In this document: positions 1 to 7,726 of the stretch, piece after piece
Layout: every line of letters starts with the position of its first letter
Numbering within the stretch: position 1 is the first letter of the stretch
NCBI GenBank assembly: GCA_937894565.1
Contig: CALBHK010000029.1
Span: 1-16,751 of the forward strand
Direction: 5' to 3'
Source of the DNA: an uncultured Chlamydiae bacterium
GTDB lineage: Bacteria > Chlamydiota > Chlamydiia > Chlamydiales > CALBHK01
Length of the DNA: 16,751 nt
Notes under the pieces: model-generated
Database searches by the model: none
What the model saw: the letters and a program-made list of their open reading frames with translations, nothing else
Told to the model about the DNA's origin: nothing
Translations under genes and position numbers: made by a program

Positions 1-1
1 T

Positions 2-640
2 CTAGACGTCTTCAACAAATGTAATTTCTTCTTTAGGAATGCCTAGCCCTTGAGTGAGCCAGTTGAAGTTAAACTCGACACATTCATCTTTGAAGAAGAC
101 ATAGTTATCTTGAGAATTGAAGACTTGGATTCCTAACATGATGAAGCCTGAATAATGTCTTCCAGTGATTCCAATGTTATCAAGGTCATTGAATCTAACG
201 CAGAACTAAGGTTGAATAAGTGGGTTGGCTGGAGGATCAAGCTCTCCAGTAACGCAGTATGGTTGGAAGCAGAAAATTCCTGCATTAGTGAAGTCAACGT
301 CATTTCTCCATCAAGCTACAACAGGATACCTAGCAATTGAGGTGCAAGGTACTCTTGCTGATGTGAAACTTGATTCAAAGCTCTTCCAAGCGTCAGCATA
401 AGTCATATTTGGAGCATCAGGTTTCTTGAACCCATTATTGATGAATTGATACTGACCAATGCAATTTGAGTCTCCGCAACTAGTTCTCTCATCAGAAGCT
501 CTCCAGTAATAATTGTGGGAGATGGGGCATTTGTGTCTAGAAAATCCTAATCGTTTGAGAGTCTCAGTTGGATAAAATTTGTCAGGGTTGGCTTCAAACT
601 CTGGTCAAGCAAGAGCCTTAATTTCTTTCGTCGTAAGGCA
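2..640 (-). pseudogene. alaS: Archaeal-type alanyl-tRNA synthetase, 5' fragment, disrupted by four in-frame stops
   Basis: Reading the minus strand in one frame from about 640 down to 2 gives 213 codons that follow the N-terminal and catalytic part of archaeal/eukaryal-like AlaRS. Seen in order: TTKEIKALA, EFEANPDKFYPTETLKRLGF, a Cys-containing insert (CPISHNYYW, then CGDSNC), SFTSARVPCTSIARYPVVA, WRNDVDF, GIFCFQPYCVTGELDPPANP, the class II motif 2 region FCVRFNDLDNIGITGRHYSG and ITFVEDV at the edge. Stops lie at 605-607 (TGA), 311-313 (TGA at the Arg before WRNDV), 206-208 (TAG at the Gln before FCVRF) and 2-4 (TAG where the family has Trp). No frameshift is needed across the stretch. The only nearby ATG (639-641) is one base out of frame, so the native start also looks damaged. 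The rest of the gene lies beyond the window. The bacterial AlaRS of chlamydiae is a different type, so this is probably acquired DNA. The family match is from memory of archaeal sequences; the exact donor is unknown. Confidence 0.8.
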
Positions 641-948
641 TGCCTGAGTTTTTTGTTCCTCGAGATTTTCCATTTTGGATATTTATGCAATTCATCAAAA
701 ACAACCATGGGCATAGAAGAATGGAGGTGATGTAGCTGTATGGCGTGCGCAATGGCATCAGCTCCCTCAAGAATTTTTAATCGATCTGTTTGAATATCCC
801 AGTTAAAATAAAAATGGTTCGCATGTGCAGCCGTCACCTCTAAGCTTGCTGTTGTTTTGCCCACTTGACGCGGTCCTACAAGAAATAACATTTGGCGGTT
901 TTGCTCAAAATGTTCTTCCATGACCAATTCGTAAATTCTTTTTAACAT
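547..948 (-). pseudogene. Truncated DUF4143-family AAA ATPase, N-terminal part only
   Basis: The open frame starts at ATG 948 with MLKRIYELVMEEHFEQNRQM. It has a Walker A motif GPRQVGKTT (residues 25-33) and a Walker B-like MVVFDELHKYPKWK (81-94). These are typical of the first third of DUF4143 ATPases, which normally run to about 380-420 residues. Homology stops at about residue 94 (position 667). Residues 95-133 are the neighbouring alaS relic read out of frame, so the ORF is a chimera produced by a junction near 641-667. The rest of the ATPase fold, the winged helix and the nuclease-like C-terminal domain are absent. A purine-rich GGAAGATGAGAG precedes the start on the minus strand. This subfamily differs from the intact copy at 6029-7270 (FDELHKYPKW against LDEVQYAP). 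Probably non-functional. Confidence 0.75.
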
Positions 949-984
949 GTTGACTCTCTCATCTTCCTAATGACCAAAGTACAT

Positions 985-1039
985 GTGTGTCGTAAACTAG
1001 TCAAGACCAAACGATGTATATGTCGTAAAATGGTCGAGA
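985..1039 (-). repeat. Imperfect tandem repeat upstream of the ATPase fragment
   Basis: On the plus strand TGTCGTAAACTAGTCAAGA (988-1006) recurs as TGTCGTAAAATGGTCGAGA (1021-1039), 33 bp apart start to start, or about three helical turns. Both copies lie within 95 bp upstream of the minus-strand ATPase start, so they could be paired operator or promoter sites. A regulatory role is inference. Confidence 0.5.
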
Positions 1040-1059
1040 ATTAATGAAAATATGGAATA

Positions 1060-1079
1060 CCCACCCCTTAAGGGGTGGG
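1060..1079. repeat. Perfect 20-bp palindrome, possible thrS terminator hairpin
   Basis: CCCACCCC, TTAA, GGGGTGGG forms an 8-bp GC-rich stem with a 4-base loop. It lies 47 bp past the thrS stop on the minus strand. No clean T-run follows on that strand (TATTCCATATTTT), so it is a weak terminator candidate. A protein-binding site or transposon-end remnant is also possible. Confidence 0.5.
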
Positions 1080-1126
1080 ATTATTTAATTCCTTTTTAGG
1101 ATAAAGGTTAACCGCAGACCCTGAGA

Positions 1127-3028
1127 CTACCTCAAAGCTCTAGAAGTGTACTCTTCCTTCATTCTCTTGATAAGGGCATCTACAGCCATCTCTCCATGCA
1201 CCACGTTATCTCGCGTTCTTAAATTGATCGTTCCATTCTCTACTTCCTGATCGCCCACAGTTAAAATATAGTTGATCTGGTCCATCTGTGCATTTCTTAC
1301 CTTTTTGCTCACAGATTCGCTATCTGCATCTACTTCGCAGATGAATCCCGCTTCGTTAAAGCGTTTTTTGAGCTCTTGGGCAAAATGTTCATGTCTATCT
1401 GCAACAGTCAAAATGCGCAAATGCACAGGAGAGAGCCAGAGTGGAAATTTGCCGGCAAAATGTTCAATCAAGATACCGAAGAAGCGCTCGATCGATCCAA
1501 AAACAGCGCGGTGGATCATGATGGGTCTCTGTCTTGAGCCATCGTTTGCTGTATACTCTAAGTCAAAGCGTTCGGGCAGGTTCATATCTAATTGGATCGT
1601 GCCGCACTGCCATGTACGCCCTAAGGTATCTTTGACATGGAAATCAATTTTTGGTCCATAGAAAGCACCGTCCCCTTCGTTAATACGGTACTCACGCTTA
1701 GACCTATCTAAGGCAGCTTTTAAGCCATTAGTTGCTACTTCCCAATCCGCATCTGATCCAATAGTGTTTGCTATGGGCCTTGTGGAGAGCTCTAGTTTAT
1801 ATTCGAGCTCAAAAGCATTATAGATGAGATCAAAAAATTGCAGAGCATTTAGGATCTCTTCTTCAATTTGGTCTTTGCGCATAAAGATGTGGGCATCGTC
1901 CTGGTGAAAGCTGCGCACGCGGAAGAGCCCAGAAACAGCGCCAGAAGGTTCATAGCGGTGCACATTGCCAATTTCAGCTACACGTAGCGGCAGTTCGCGA
2001 TAACTGTGAGATTTGCCTTTATAATAGAGCATGCAGCCTGGACAGTTCATGGGTTTAATGGCAAAATCGCGCCCTTCAATTTCGCAAGTGAACATATTGT
2101 CGCGATAATTAGCCCAGTGGCCTGAGCGCTCCCAAAGATCGCGTGTGAGCATGCTAGGTGTTTTGATTTCGATGTAGTCATATGCGTTCTGCTTTTCTCT
2201 AAGAAAGTGGATCAATGCATTCCAAATGATTAATCCCTTGGGATGAATAAAGGGCATTGCAGGGGCTTCTTCTTTAAAGGAAAAAAGATCCAATTTTGGG
2301 CCAATAACGCGATGGTCTCTTTTTTTAGCTTCTTCTACTTGGATAATGTAGTGTTTAAGCTGTTCGCGCTCCGGAAATGAGATGGCGTAGATACGGGTGA
2401 GCATTTCTCTGTTAGAATCCCCTCTCCAATAGGCACCAGAAGTTTTAAGGATTTTGAAAGCTTTGATTTTGCCGATGTTGGAGAGGTGGGGACCGCGGCA
2501 AAGATCAAAAAATTCTCCTTGTTTATAGGCGGTAAATACCCCTTCTTCAAAACCTTCAATCAGTTCTAATTTATAAGGATTATGGGAAAAATTTTTAAGA
2601 GCTTCTTCTTTTCCATTAAAAACAATACGCTCAGATGCGTAATTTTCTTTAACGATATTTTTGATCTCTTTTTCAATTTTATCAAAATCTTCATCTGAAA
2701 TGGATAGATCGGCAAAATCGTAATAAAACCCATTTTCAATAGGGGGGCCAATGGTTGGTTTGGCATTGGGGTAGAGCCTTAAAACAGCTTGGGCAAGAAG
2801 ATGGGCTGAGGTGTGCCAAAAGATCTCTTTCCCCTCTTTATCATCAAAGTTCCAAAAGATAATCTCATCATCTTGATTTAAAGGAGTGGAAAGATCGCGC
2901 GTAATGCCATTAATACAGGCTCCCAGCGCTTGATGAGGTCCATTTAAATTTAACTTGATTGCTAAATCTTTTGCTGTAGAGTTTGGTTCCACCTCTACTT
3001 TTGATCCATCTTTAAGTTTAATGAACAT
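1127..3028 (-). CDS. thrS: Threonyl-tRNA synthetase
   Basis: Charges tRNA-Thr with threonine in the cytoplasm. At 633 residues from ATG 3028 it has the usual bacterial length. Order seen: TGS domain (about 1-60), the editing/SAD domain with HTSAH (72-76) and CRGPH (177-181), the class II catalytic core with zinc ligands Cys329 (PMNCPG), His380 (DDAHIF) and His506 (MIHRAVFG), motif 2 RVRSFHQDD (372 onward), motif 3 around 505-516, and the anticodon-binding domain from about LWLSPVHLRIL (530) to the end. The frame is open a further 29 codons upstream to 3115, but MFIKLKDGSK is the family N-terminus and an AAGGAAAG ribosome-binding site sits about 9-10 bases before ATG 3028, so the shorter start is preferred. 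It is transcribed divergently from the 973-residue gene. No regulatory T-box or leader can be seen. Intact. Confidence 0.97.
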   Translation of the reverse strand: MFIKLKDGSKVEVEPNSTAKDLAIKLNLNGPHQALGACINGITRDLSTPLNQDDEIIFWNFDDKEGKEIFWHTSAHLLAQAVLRLYPNAKPTIGPPIENGFYYDFADLSISDEDFDKIEKEIKNIVKENYASERIVFNGKEEALKNFSHNPYKLELIEGFEEGVFTAYKQGEFFDLCRGPHLSNIGKIKAFKILKTSGAYWRGDSNREMLTRIYAISFPEREQLKHYIIQVEEAKKRDHRVIGPKLDLFSFKEEAPAMPFIHPKGLIIWNALIHFLREKQNAYDYIEIKTPSMLTRDLWERSGHWANYRDNMFTCEIEGRDFAIKPMNCPGCMLYYKGKSHSYRELPLRVAEIGNVHRYEPSGAVSGLFRVRSFHQDDAHIFMRKDQIEEEILNALQFFDLIYNAFELEYKLELSTRPIANTIGSDADWEVATNGLKAALDRSKREYRINEGDGAFYGPKIDFHVKDTLGRTWQCGTIQLDMNLPERFDLEYTANDGSRQRPIMIHRAVFGSIERFFGILIEHFAGKFPLWLSPVHLRILTVADRHEHFAQELKKRFNEAGFICEVDADSESVSKKVRNAQMDQINYILTVGDQEVENGTINLRTRDNVVHGEMAVDALIKRMKEEYTSRALR

Positions 3029-3098
3029 CGCTCGACTTTCCTTGTGTTGTTCTGCTAAAATCATATATAAATATACATGATAAGAACAAGTAAAAACA
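3029..3098. promoter_or_regulatory. Divergent promoter region between thrS and the 973-residue gene
   Basis: This 70-bp AT-rich gap must serve both directions. On the plus strand TTGTGT (3042-3047), a 16-base spacer and TATATA (3064-3069) resemble a sigma-70 promoter. On the minus strand TTGTTC, 18 bases and TATGAT is a weaker candidate. The two overlap, so they might compete. This is pattern matching only. Confidence 0.35.
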
Positions 3099-6020
3099 AT
3101 GGAACGAATAAGCAAAGCTATAGAGAAGATTAAAACACCTGCTGTACACCCTCAATTTTATTCTAGAATTTTTATATATCTAGCTAAAAAAAATAGAAAA
3201 AAAGAAGATGAATCATCGAACTCGATCTGCAATGATCTTTATCTTACTTTTTCTCACTATTTAGATTTGACCGGCATTCAGGAAAGCACGGCTGTCAGAA
3301 ATGTTTTATTGGCAAACCGTCTAGCTCATCTTTTAATTAATGATGAAGGTGAATTAGAGATTTCTTTGCTTGCTTCCATTGAAAAAGAGCTCACTTGCTG
3401 TCTTTATTGCCTAGGTCCTGAGCGTTCTCATGATGCTTTGAGGATGGAACACATTAAACATGTGGTCCAATTATTGCAAAAAGAAGATAAATTAAGAAAA
3501 TTACTTAAAATGGCCTCCCGCCCCTCATCTAATGCTTTATCGGAGCAGATGATTCGTGACACATTGCGTCTTTCCAGCCATACCGCACTAGAAGATATGG
3601 ATGCCAGAAGAGCTGTCCTTTCTGCATGGATGACCTATTTGCGTCAAAGTGTAGGCTCTTGCTTTGCAACTGCCCCCGCTATTTTGGTCCAATCAGAGCA
3701 GCCGGAATTATTTTTAAAAGATTTAATAGAAATTATCTCGACAGGCCGTTTAAAACGCACATTTGGAGGCATCGAGTATGTTGTGCCTTTAAGCCGCACT
3801 TGGGGAGGCGGTGATTTGCGTAAAAGGTTTGCAGTCGGTCGGTTAATCGAGGACTCTCCCATGCAAGTCTGGAATTCTCCTGGCCTTGTGCAAGCAGTTC
3901 TTGCAGTTAAGTTAATTAAAGGAGATAGCGCTTTTCAGGATCGTGTGAAGCAGTTAAAAGATCTTTTAACTCCCATTTTTTTAGAATGGAAGGAGCCAGG
4001 GGAGCTCATCACCGTCTCTATAGAGCTTATATTACAAGAGCTTCTTAAAAAGCACTTTGAGATTACAGATGCTGATATCGAAGAATATAATTATCGGCCC
4101 AGAGCGATGATCCAATCAAGCTTAATGATGCAAAGCTCTCAGGGGGGTGGAGGAAAAGGAAAGAAGTGTGGAGAATACTTCCGTCTTCTCGATGAGGCTT
4201 TTAAAGCTTTTAAACTGATTGCCGATAACCCCTTACTAAAAAGCTGGGAATTTACTCTAGCATCCTTTGCAGAGACAAAAGCGCATTTCACTAAATGGAA
4301 CCTCTATTCCAGTTTAGGGCTTCATTATGAAGAGGCTGGTGGTATTGGCGAGGCGATGTTTGTAGTGATTAAGGCAAAATTGGATGAGGCTAATCGCAAG
4401 GCTCAAGATCTTCAGAGTGAATACGAAATGGTCTATCAGCATGTGAAATTATTAGAAGGACGGCTACGCCATTCCTCTGAAGAGGAGGGACGCTTTGTGA
4501 AGATGGAATATCAATCCAAGCTCAGTGAATTTCGAACACTTGAAGAATTAAGAGAAATGCAGAGCTTTCGCGCTCAAAAAATAGCGGGAAGTTTTCAATC
4601 GATTACGGATAAGCTCTATGAACTATTTCCTGACTATTTTCAAGAAATTTATGATGCTGATATGCATGATGTAGCCTCTACGCCTTATGACGATAGTCCT
4701 GCGGGATTTAGATTGCTCTATAAACATGGTAGAACAAACACCTCTTCTTGGACCTTTATCCATAATGCAGTAGAATTTGTGGAAGCTTTGGTGGCCTTTT
4801 TCATGGCAGCTGAGCATCAGCTCCATCATGATGCTAATTTGGAGGGGTTAGATTCTGATTTATCAGAAATTATCACTCAAGCAGTGAATCATATCCGTTC
4901 CGAAAGATTCTTAGAAAGCGCTTTTGATCGTATGGCACTTGCACACCATCAAAGGCCCATTAAAGATCCTTTAAAAAATTTAGATAAAATAGATAAAAAG
5001 CCTTGGGCATACACTTCAGGCGGAACAGTAGAGACTTTGGTTAAATGTTATTGGAAAAGAGAATCGGAGCTAACTAAAACAGCGCGCTGGGTGGAAAGCC
5101 CTCTGGAATTGCTGGTTTTTTTAATTGATACCATGAAAAAAGCAAAAGATCCAGAAATTAAAAAAATAGAAAAAGGATCTAAATTTTCCATGCTCATGCA
5201 CTCTCCAACCCATGCATTTTTATTTAAACCCGCGGCTAAGCACATTTTAGAGGGTTGGAAAATAGAAGCTTATACTTATACGTGGGTGAGGGATTATCTA
5301 GTTTCGTCAAGGGAAGCCTTTATAGATAACATGAGACTGGACCAAGAGAAGGCTGCTTGGGTCATCCAAGAGATAGCTCAGTGGATTCCTCAAGAATTCA
5401 GGGATTATTTTGGCTCTATTTTTAAATCCCCCCCCAGAGGCATGAGAGTAGTTGAACTAAGAGATTATATTTTAGAAAATATTCGACATGCCAAAAAACT
5501 GTGGGTAGTGGAACAGCATTACTTAACTCCCGATAAGCTGGATGCTTTTCTTTATGAAAATCTCCCCCTCTTCCATAGCTACCAGTTAGAAAAAAACATC
5601 CAAACTATTTTTGAAGAAGTGGGATTACCCGTAGAGCTTTTGAGACAAGTCTATGAGATGCTGCCCGAAAATCGTGAATCGAAAGTGATGAGCGCTAAAC
5701 AGTTGAGGGAGATTTGTTTAGGGTTGCTGATGCTGGAGGAGGACCGAGTGAGCTTTGAGTATGATTATGCATTAAAAATAGCACGTGCAGCTCAAAAATT
5801 GGGACTTGCGATGCCAGAGCCTATTGTTTTTGCCGATACGAATTGGATGAAGGACGATTTTGCTTTTGTGGTAAGTCCTGGCACGGGAGAGTTGGAGCTT
5901 TGGAGGGTCGACCATACCGGGACAATTGGCGCGCCCATGAGCATTTGGAAAGAGTGGGTAGATGGCTCGCGTAAAGATCGGGAATGGGGTCTCTACACAC
6001 ACTTAAGTGAATATCGTTAA
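3099..6020 (+). CDS. Large (973 aa) chlamydial-type hypothetical protein with papain-like Cys signature
   Basis: Not recognised by name. The frame is complete, with no signal peptide and no convincing transmembrane segment, so a cytosolic or secreted-effector location is possible. Residues 183-190 read QSVGSCFA, resembling the oxyanion Gln and catalytic Cys of papain-like (clan CA) proteases, followed by a hydrophobic helix. Possible partners are His705 in SPTHAFLF and Asn915-Trp916 in VFADTNW, which is followed by a beta-rich tail with ELELWRVDHTG. The order Cys-His-Asn is correct, but the roughly 210-residue gap from His to Asn is much larger than in papain (16). A Gly-rich loop (GGGGKGKK, 349-356) and a charged, probably coiled-coil stretch (about 420-500) separate the segments. 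The Shine-Dalgarno before ATG 3099 is weak, so a different start is possible. It diverges from thrS and converges on the ATPase gene, so nothing in its context gives a function. Gene call sure; protease idea tentative. Confidence 0.88.
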   Translation: MERISKAIEKIKTPAVHPQFYSRIFIYLAKKNRKKEDESSNSICNDLYLTFSHYLDLTGIQESTAVRNVLLANRLAHLLINDEGELEISLLASIEKELTCCLYCLGPERSHDALRMEHIKHVVQLLQKEDKLRKLLKMASRPSSNALSEQMIRDTLRLSSHTALEDMDARRAVLSAWMTYLRQSVGSCFATAPAILVQSEQPELFLKDLIEIISTGRLKRTFGGIEYVVPLSRTWGGGDLRKRFAVGRLIEDSPMQVWNSPGLVQAVLAVKLIKGDSAFQDRVKQLKDLLTPIFLEWKEPGELITVSIELILQELLKKHFEITDADIEEYNYRPRAMIQSSLMMQSSQGGGGKGKKCGEYFRLLDEAFKAFKLIADNPLLKSWEFTLASFAETKAHFTKWNLYSSLGLHYEEAGGIGEAMFVVIKAKLDEANRKAQDLQSEYEMVYQHVKLLEGRLRHSSEEEGRFVKMEYQSKLSEFRTLEELREMQSFRAQKIAGSFQSITDKLYELFPDYFQEIYDADMHDVASTPYDDSPAGFRLLYKHGRTNTSSWTFIHNAVEFVEALVAFFMAAEHQLHHDANLEGLDSDLSEIITQAVNHIRSERFLESAFDRMALAHHQRPIKDPLKNLDKIDKKPWAYTSGGTVETLVKCYWKRESELTKTARWVESPLELLVFLIDTMKKAKDPEIKKIEKGSKFSMLMHSPTHAFLFKPAAKHILEGWKIEAYTYTWVRDYLVSSREAFIDNMRLDQEKAAWVIQEIAQWIPQEFRDYFGSIFKSPPRGMRVVELRDYILENIRHAKKLWVVEQHYLTPDKLDAFLYENLPLFHSYQLEKNIQTIFEEVGLPVELLRQVYEMLPENRESKVMSAKQLREICLGLLMLEEDRVSFEYDYALKIARAAQKLGLAMPEPIVFADTNWMKDDFAFVVSPGTGELELWRVDHTGTIGAPMSIWKEWVDGSRKDREWGLYTHLSEYR

Positions 6021-6028
6021 AATAGGTG

Positions 6029-7270
6029 TTATTTTTCGATCATTACATGCCAAGGAAGCGCGTAATCTTGTTCATTGAGTTTGAAGCTATGTTCGGCAAG
6101 GCAGATTACAAGACCGTTAGCAATTTGGAGGTGGGGATAGGTTTTGCGAAAAGCGCTAATTCCTGAAGTGTCTGCGCGGTTAGGTTTTGTTTTAGCTTTA
6201 ATTTCAATTGGGAAATAGATTCCATCACGTTCTAAAATCAGATCGCATTCTGCTCCCCCATGACTTCTCCAATGATAAAGATTGCAGGTGCTATTCATCC
6301 ATAGCAATTGTTTACGTATTTCATTGACCACAGCAGTTTCAAATAAAGCACCCCATAGTGGAGTGCTGCTGATGGCATTGGGAGAGCTAATTGCCTGGCA
6401 ATAACAGACTTGCCCGGAATCAGAAAAATACCCCTTCTGCTTTTGGCTGATGCGTTTTGTTGTATTCATGGAAAATGCGGGTATTTCATGCCACTCAAAA
6501 ATCTCCCTTAATAGACTTATCCATCTCTTCGCCGTCATATTAGCTATCCCTAAATCTCTTCCTATTTCTTGAAAATTGATCTCCTGCGCAGTAGAAGCTG
6601 CTGCTAAGCGAACAAAGCGTGTAAACTGGTGAAGGTCGGGTAAGTCGGCAAGGAGTCGAATATCACGTTCAATATAAGTTTTTTGATAAGATGCATGAAA
6701 TGCGGGAATAAGCTCTAAAGGAAGAGTTTGTGCATCGGGTAAAAATCCTCTCCAAAGTTGTTCAAAAGTAGAATGTGGCAGGCTGAGAAATTTAAAATGC
6801 TCTGTTGTATGGGGATGATTGAGCCATTCTTCTAACCAAGAGCGTTGAGGTTGTTTTGATGCAATTTCACTTAACGAAAAGGGCTCTAGTTGTAAAATAA
6901 CTGTGCGCCCCGTTAAGCTCTCGGTCATTTGTTTCATGACCCCCCATTGTTGAGAACCTGTGAGGATGTATTGTCCCGGAGTTTTATTACGGTCGATCCT
7001 GCGTTTAATAGCAGAAACAACTTCCGGTGCATACTGCACTTCATCTAAAATTAAAGGAGTTGTTTTATTATCTAAAAATAGATTTGGATCAGCTCGTGCA
7101 TTCTCTACATCTTCAAAAGCATCAAAAAGAATATAGGAATAGTTAGGAAAAAGTTGCTTAAGTAATGTGCTTTTTCCGACTTGCCTGGCACCCACAACCA
7201 CAACGCTTGGAAAAAATTGGAGAAAATGCAAAAGTTTATCAGTAATTAGTCTTGGAATATAGTTTATCAT
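6029..7270 (-). CDS. DUF4143-family AAA ATPase
   Basis: Complete at 413 residues. The N-terminal AAA domain has Walker A GARQVGKST (27-35), Walker B PLILDEVQ (72-79) and sensor-1 region ILTGSQQ (102-108), followed by LTGRTVILQLEPFSL, the hallmark of this family. Residues about 228-260 form a winged-helix-like segment (INFQEIGRDLGIANMTAKRW). The C-terminal DUF4143 domain ends in a PD-(D/E)xK-like pattern: Glu311, Glu341-x-Asp343 (ECDLIL) and Glu356-Ile-Lys358. The family is widespread and often multicopy in host-associated bacteria. Its cellular role is unclear; links to mobile DNA or toxin-antitoxin-like function have been suggested but are not shown here. It has GAGG about 10 bases before ATG 7270. 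The stop lies 8 bp from the convergent 973-residue gene, with no terminator between them, so the transcripts must overlap. Confidence 0.93.
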   Translation of the reverse strand: MINYIPRLITDKLLHFLQFFPSVVVVGARQVGKSTLLKQLFPNYSYILFDAFEDVENARADPNLFLDNKTTPLILDEVQYAPEVVSAIKRRIDRNKTPGQYILTGSQQWGVMKQMTESLTGRTVILQLEPFSLSEIASKQPQRSWLEEWLNHPHTTEHFKFLSLPHSTFEQLWRGFLPDAQTLPLELIPAFHASYQKTYIERDIRLLADLPDLHQFTRFVRLAAASTAQEINFQEIGRDLGIANMTAKRWISLLREIFEWHEIPAFSMNTTKRISQKQKGYFSDSGQVCYCQAISSPNAISSTPLWGALFETAVVNEIRKQLLWMNSTCNLYHWRSHGGAECDLILERDGIYFPIEIKAKTKPNRADTSGISAFRKTYPHLQIANGLVICLAEHSFKLNEQDYALPWHVMIEK

Positions 7271-7413
7271 TTTGAATGAGCCTCTTTTAGCTTAAGAATA
7301 TCAAAAACCTTGATTTTTAAACATCATATGTTAGATTTTCATGGTTTTTTTAAAGATTCCATATAAACTTAATAGTTCCGATATAGTTATCCGTTTTTCT
7401 TAAAAAGCTGTTC

Positions 7414-7485
7414 CATACTCTCGACTTTGTACAATTTTAAGGAATCGCTGCGCGATTCTTAAAATTGTACAAAGTCGAGGGTATG
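7414..7485. repeat. 72-bp near-perfect inverted repeat (hairpin element)
   Basis: The left arm 7414-7447 (begins CATACTCTCGACTTTG) pairs with the right arm 7453-7485 (ends CAAAGTCGAGGGTATG) around a 5-base loop CTGCG. There is one T/C mismatch and one bulged G. It sits between the start of the ATPase gene and the end of the broken gene, both on the minus strand. It could terminate the upstream unit, though no strong T-run abuts it; its size and symmetry fit a small palindromic repeat or MITE-like element better. The remaining DNA in 7271-7501 is AT-rich leader with no gene. Confidence 0.8.
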
Positions 7486-7501
7486 AGTTATATTTTATTT
7501 T

Positions 7502-7714
7502 CTAATAAAAATAAAAGTAGAAAGAGGGCAGGGCTTCTTGATAGGTGGGAAGTTTAAGATCAGGAAATAAAAGGCTTAACTGCCAGGGAGCTCCCAAATT
7601 ATAAGCTGTGATGAAGAGCCAATGAGAGAGAATGGATTTTTTGCGAAAAGCTCCTAAAAATTGATCAAATAGGCCGGCAATGGAGAAATGATAAATGTCT
7701 TCTTTACCTTCCAT
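7502..7714 (-). pseudogene. C-terminal remnant or small ORF downstream of the broken gene
   Basis: A 70-residue frame MEGKEDIYHFSIAGLFDQFL... rich in aromatic residues. It lies in the same frame as the piece ending at 7727, separated only by the TAG at 7727-7729 and four codons. There is no Shine-Dalgarno before ATG 7714. The simplest reading is that it is the tail of the same ancestral gene cut off by a nonsense mutation; an independent small gene is less likely. No family recognised. Confidence 0.4.
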
Positions 7715-7726
7715 GGAAGAGCTTTT

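Noticed and set aside
155..340. 61-residue plus-strand open frame
   Set aside because: It is antisense to the alaS relic, has no ribosome-binding site and shows no recognisable motif; the minus strand explains the stretch.
2..640. alaS relic as a functional gene with recoded stops
   Set aside because: The stops replace Arg, Gln and Trp, with both TGA and TAG, so no single reassignment works. Other genes in the window end normally at TGA, TAG and TAA.
1272..1661. 129-residue plus-strand frame inside thrS
   Set aside because: It is the reverse of a highly conserved part of thrS (motif 3 and anticodon-binding region) and has no independent features.
3029..3115. 29-codon upstream extension of thrS
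   Set aside because: MLIRSIVFTCSYHVYLYMIL is not part of the ThrRS fold, the extension overlaps the divergent gene, and a good ribosome-binding site precedes ATG 3028.
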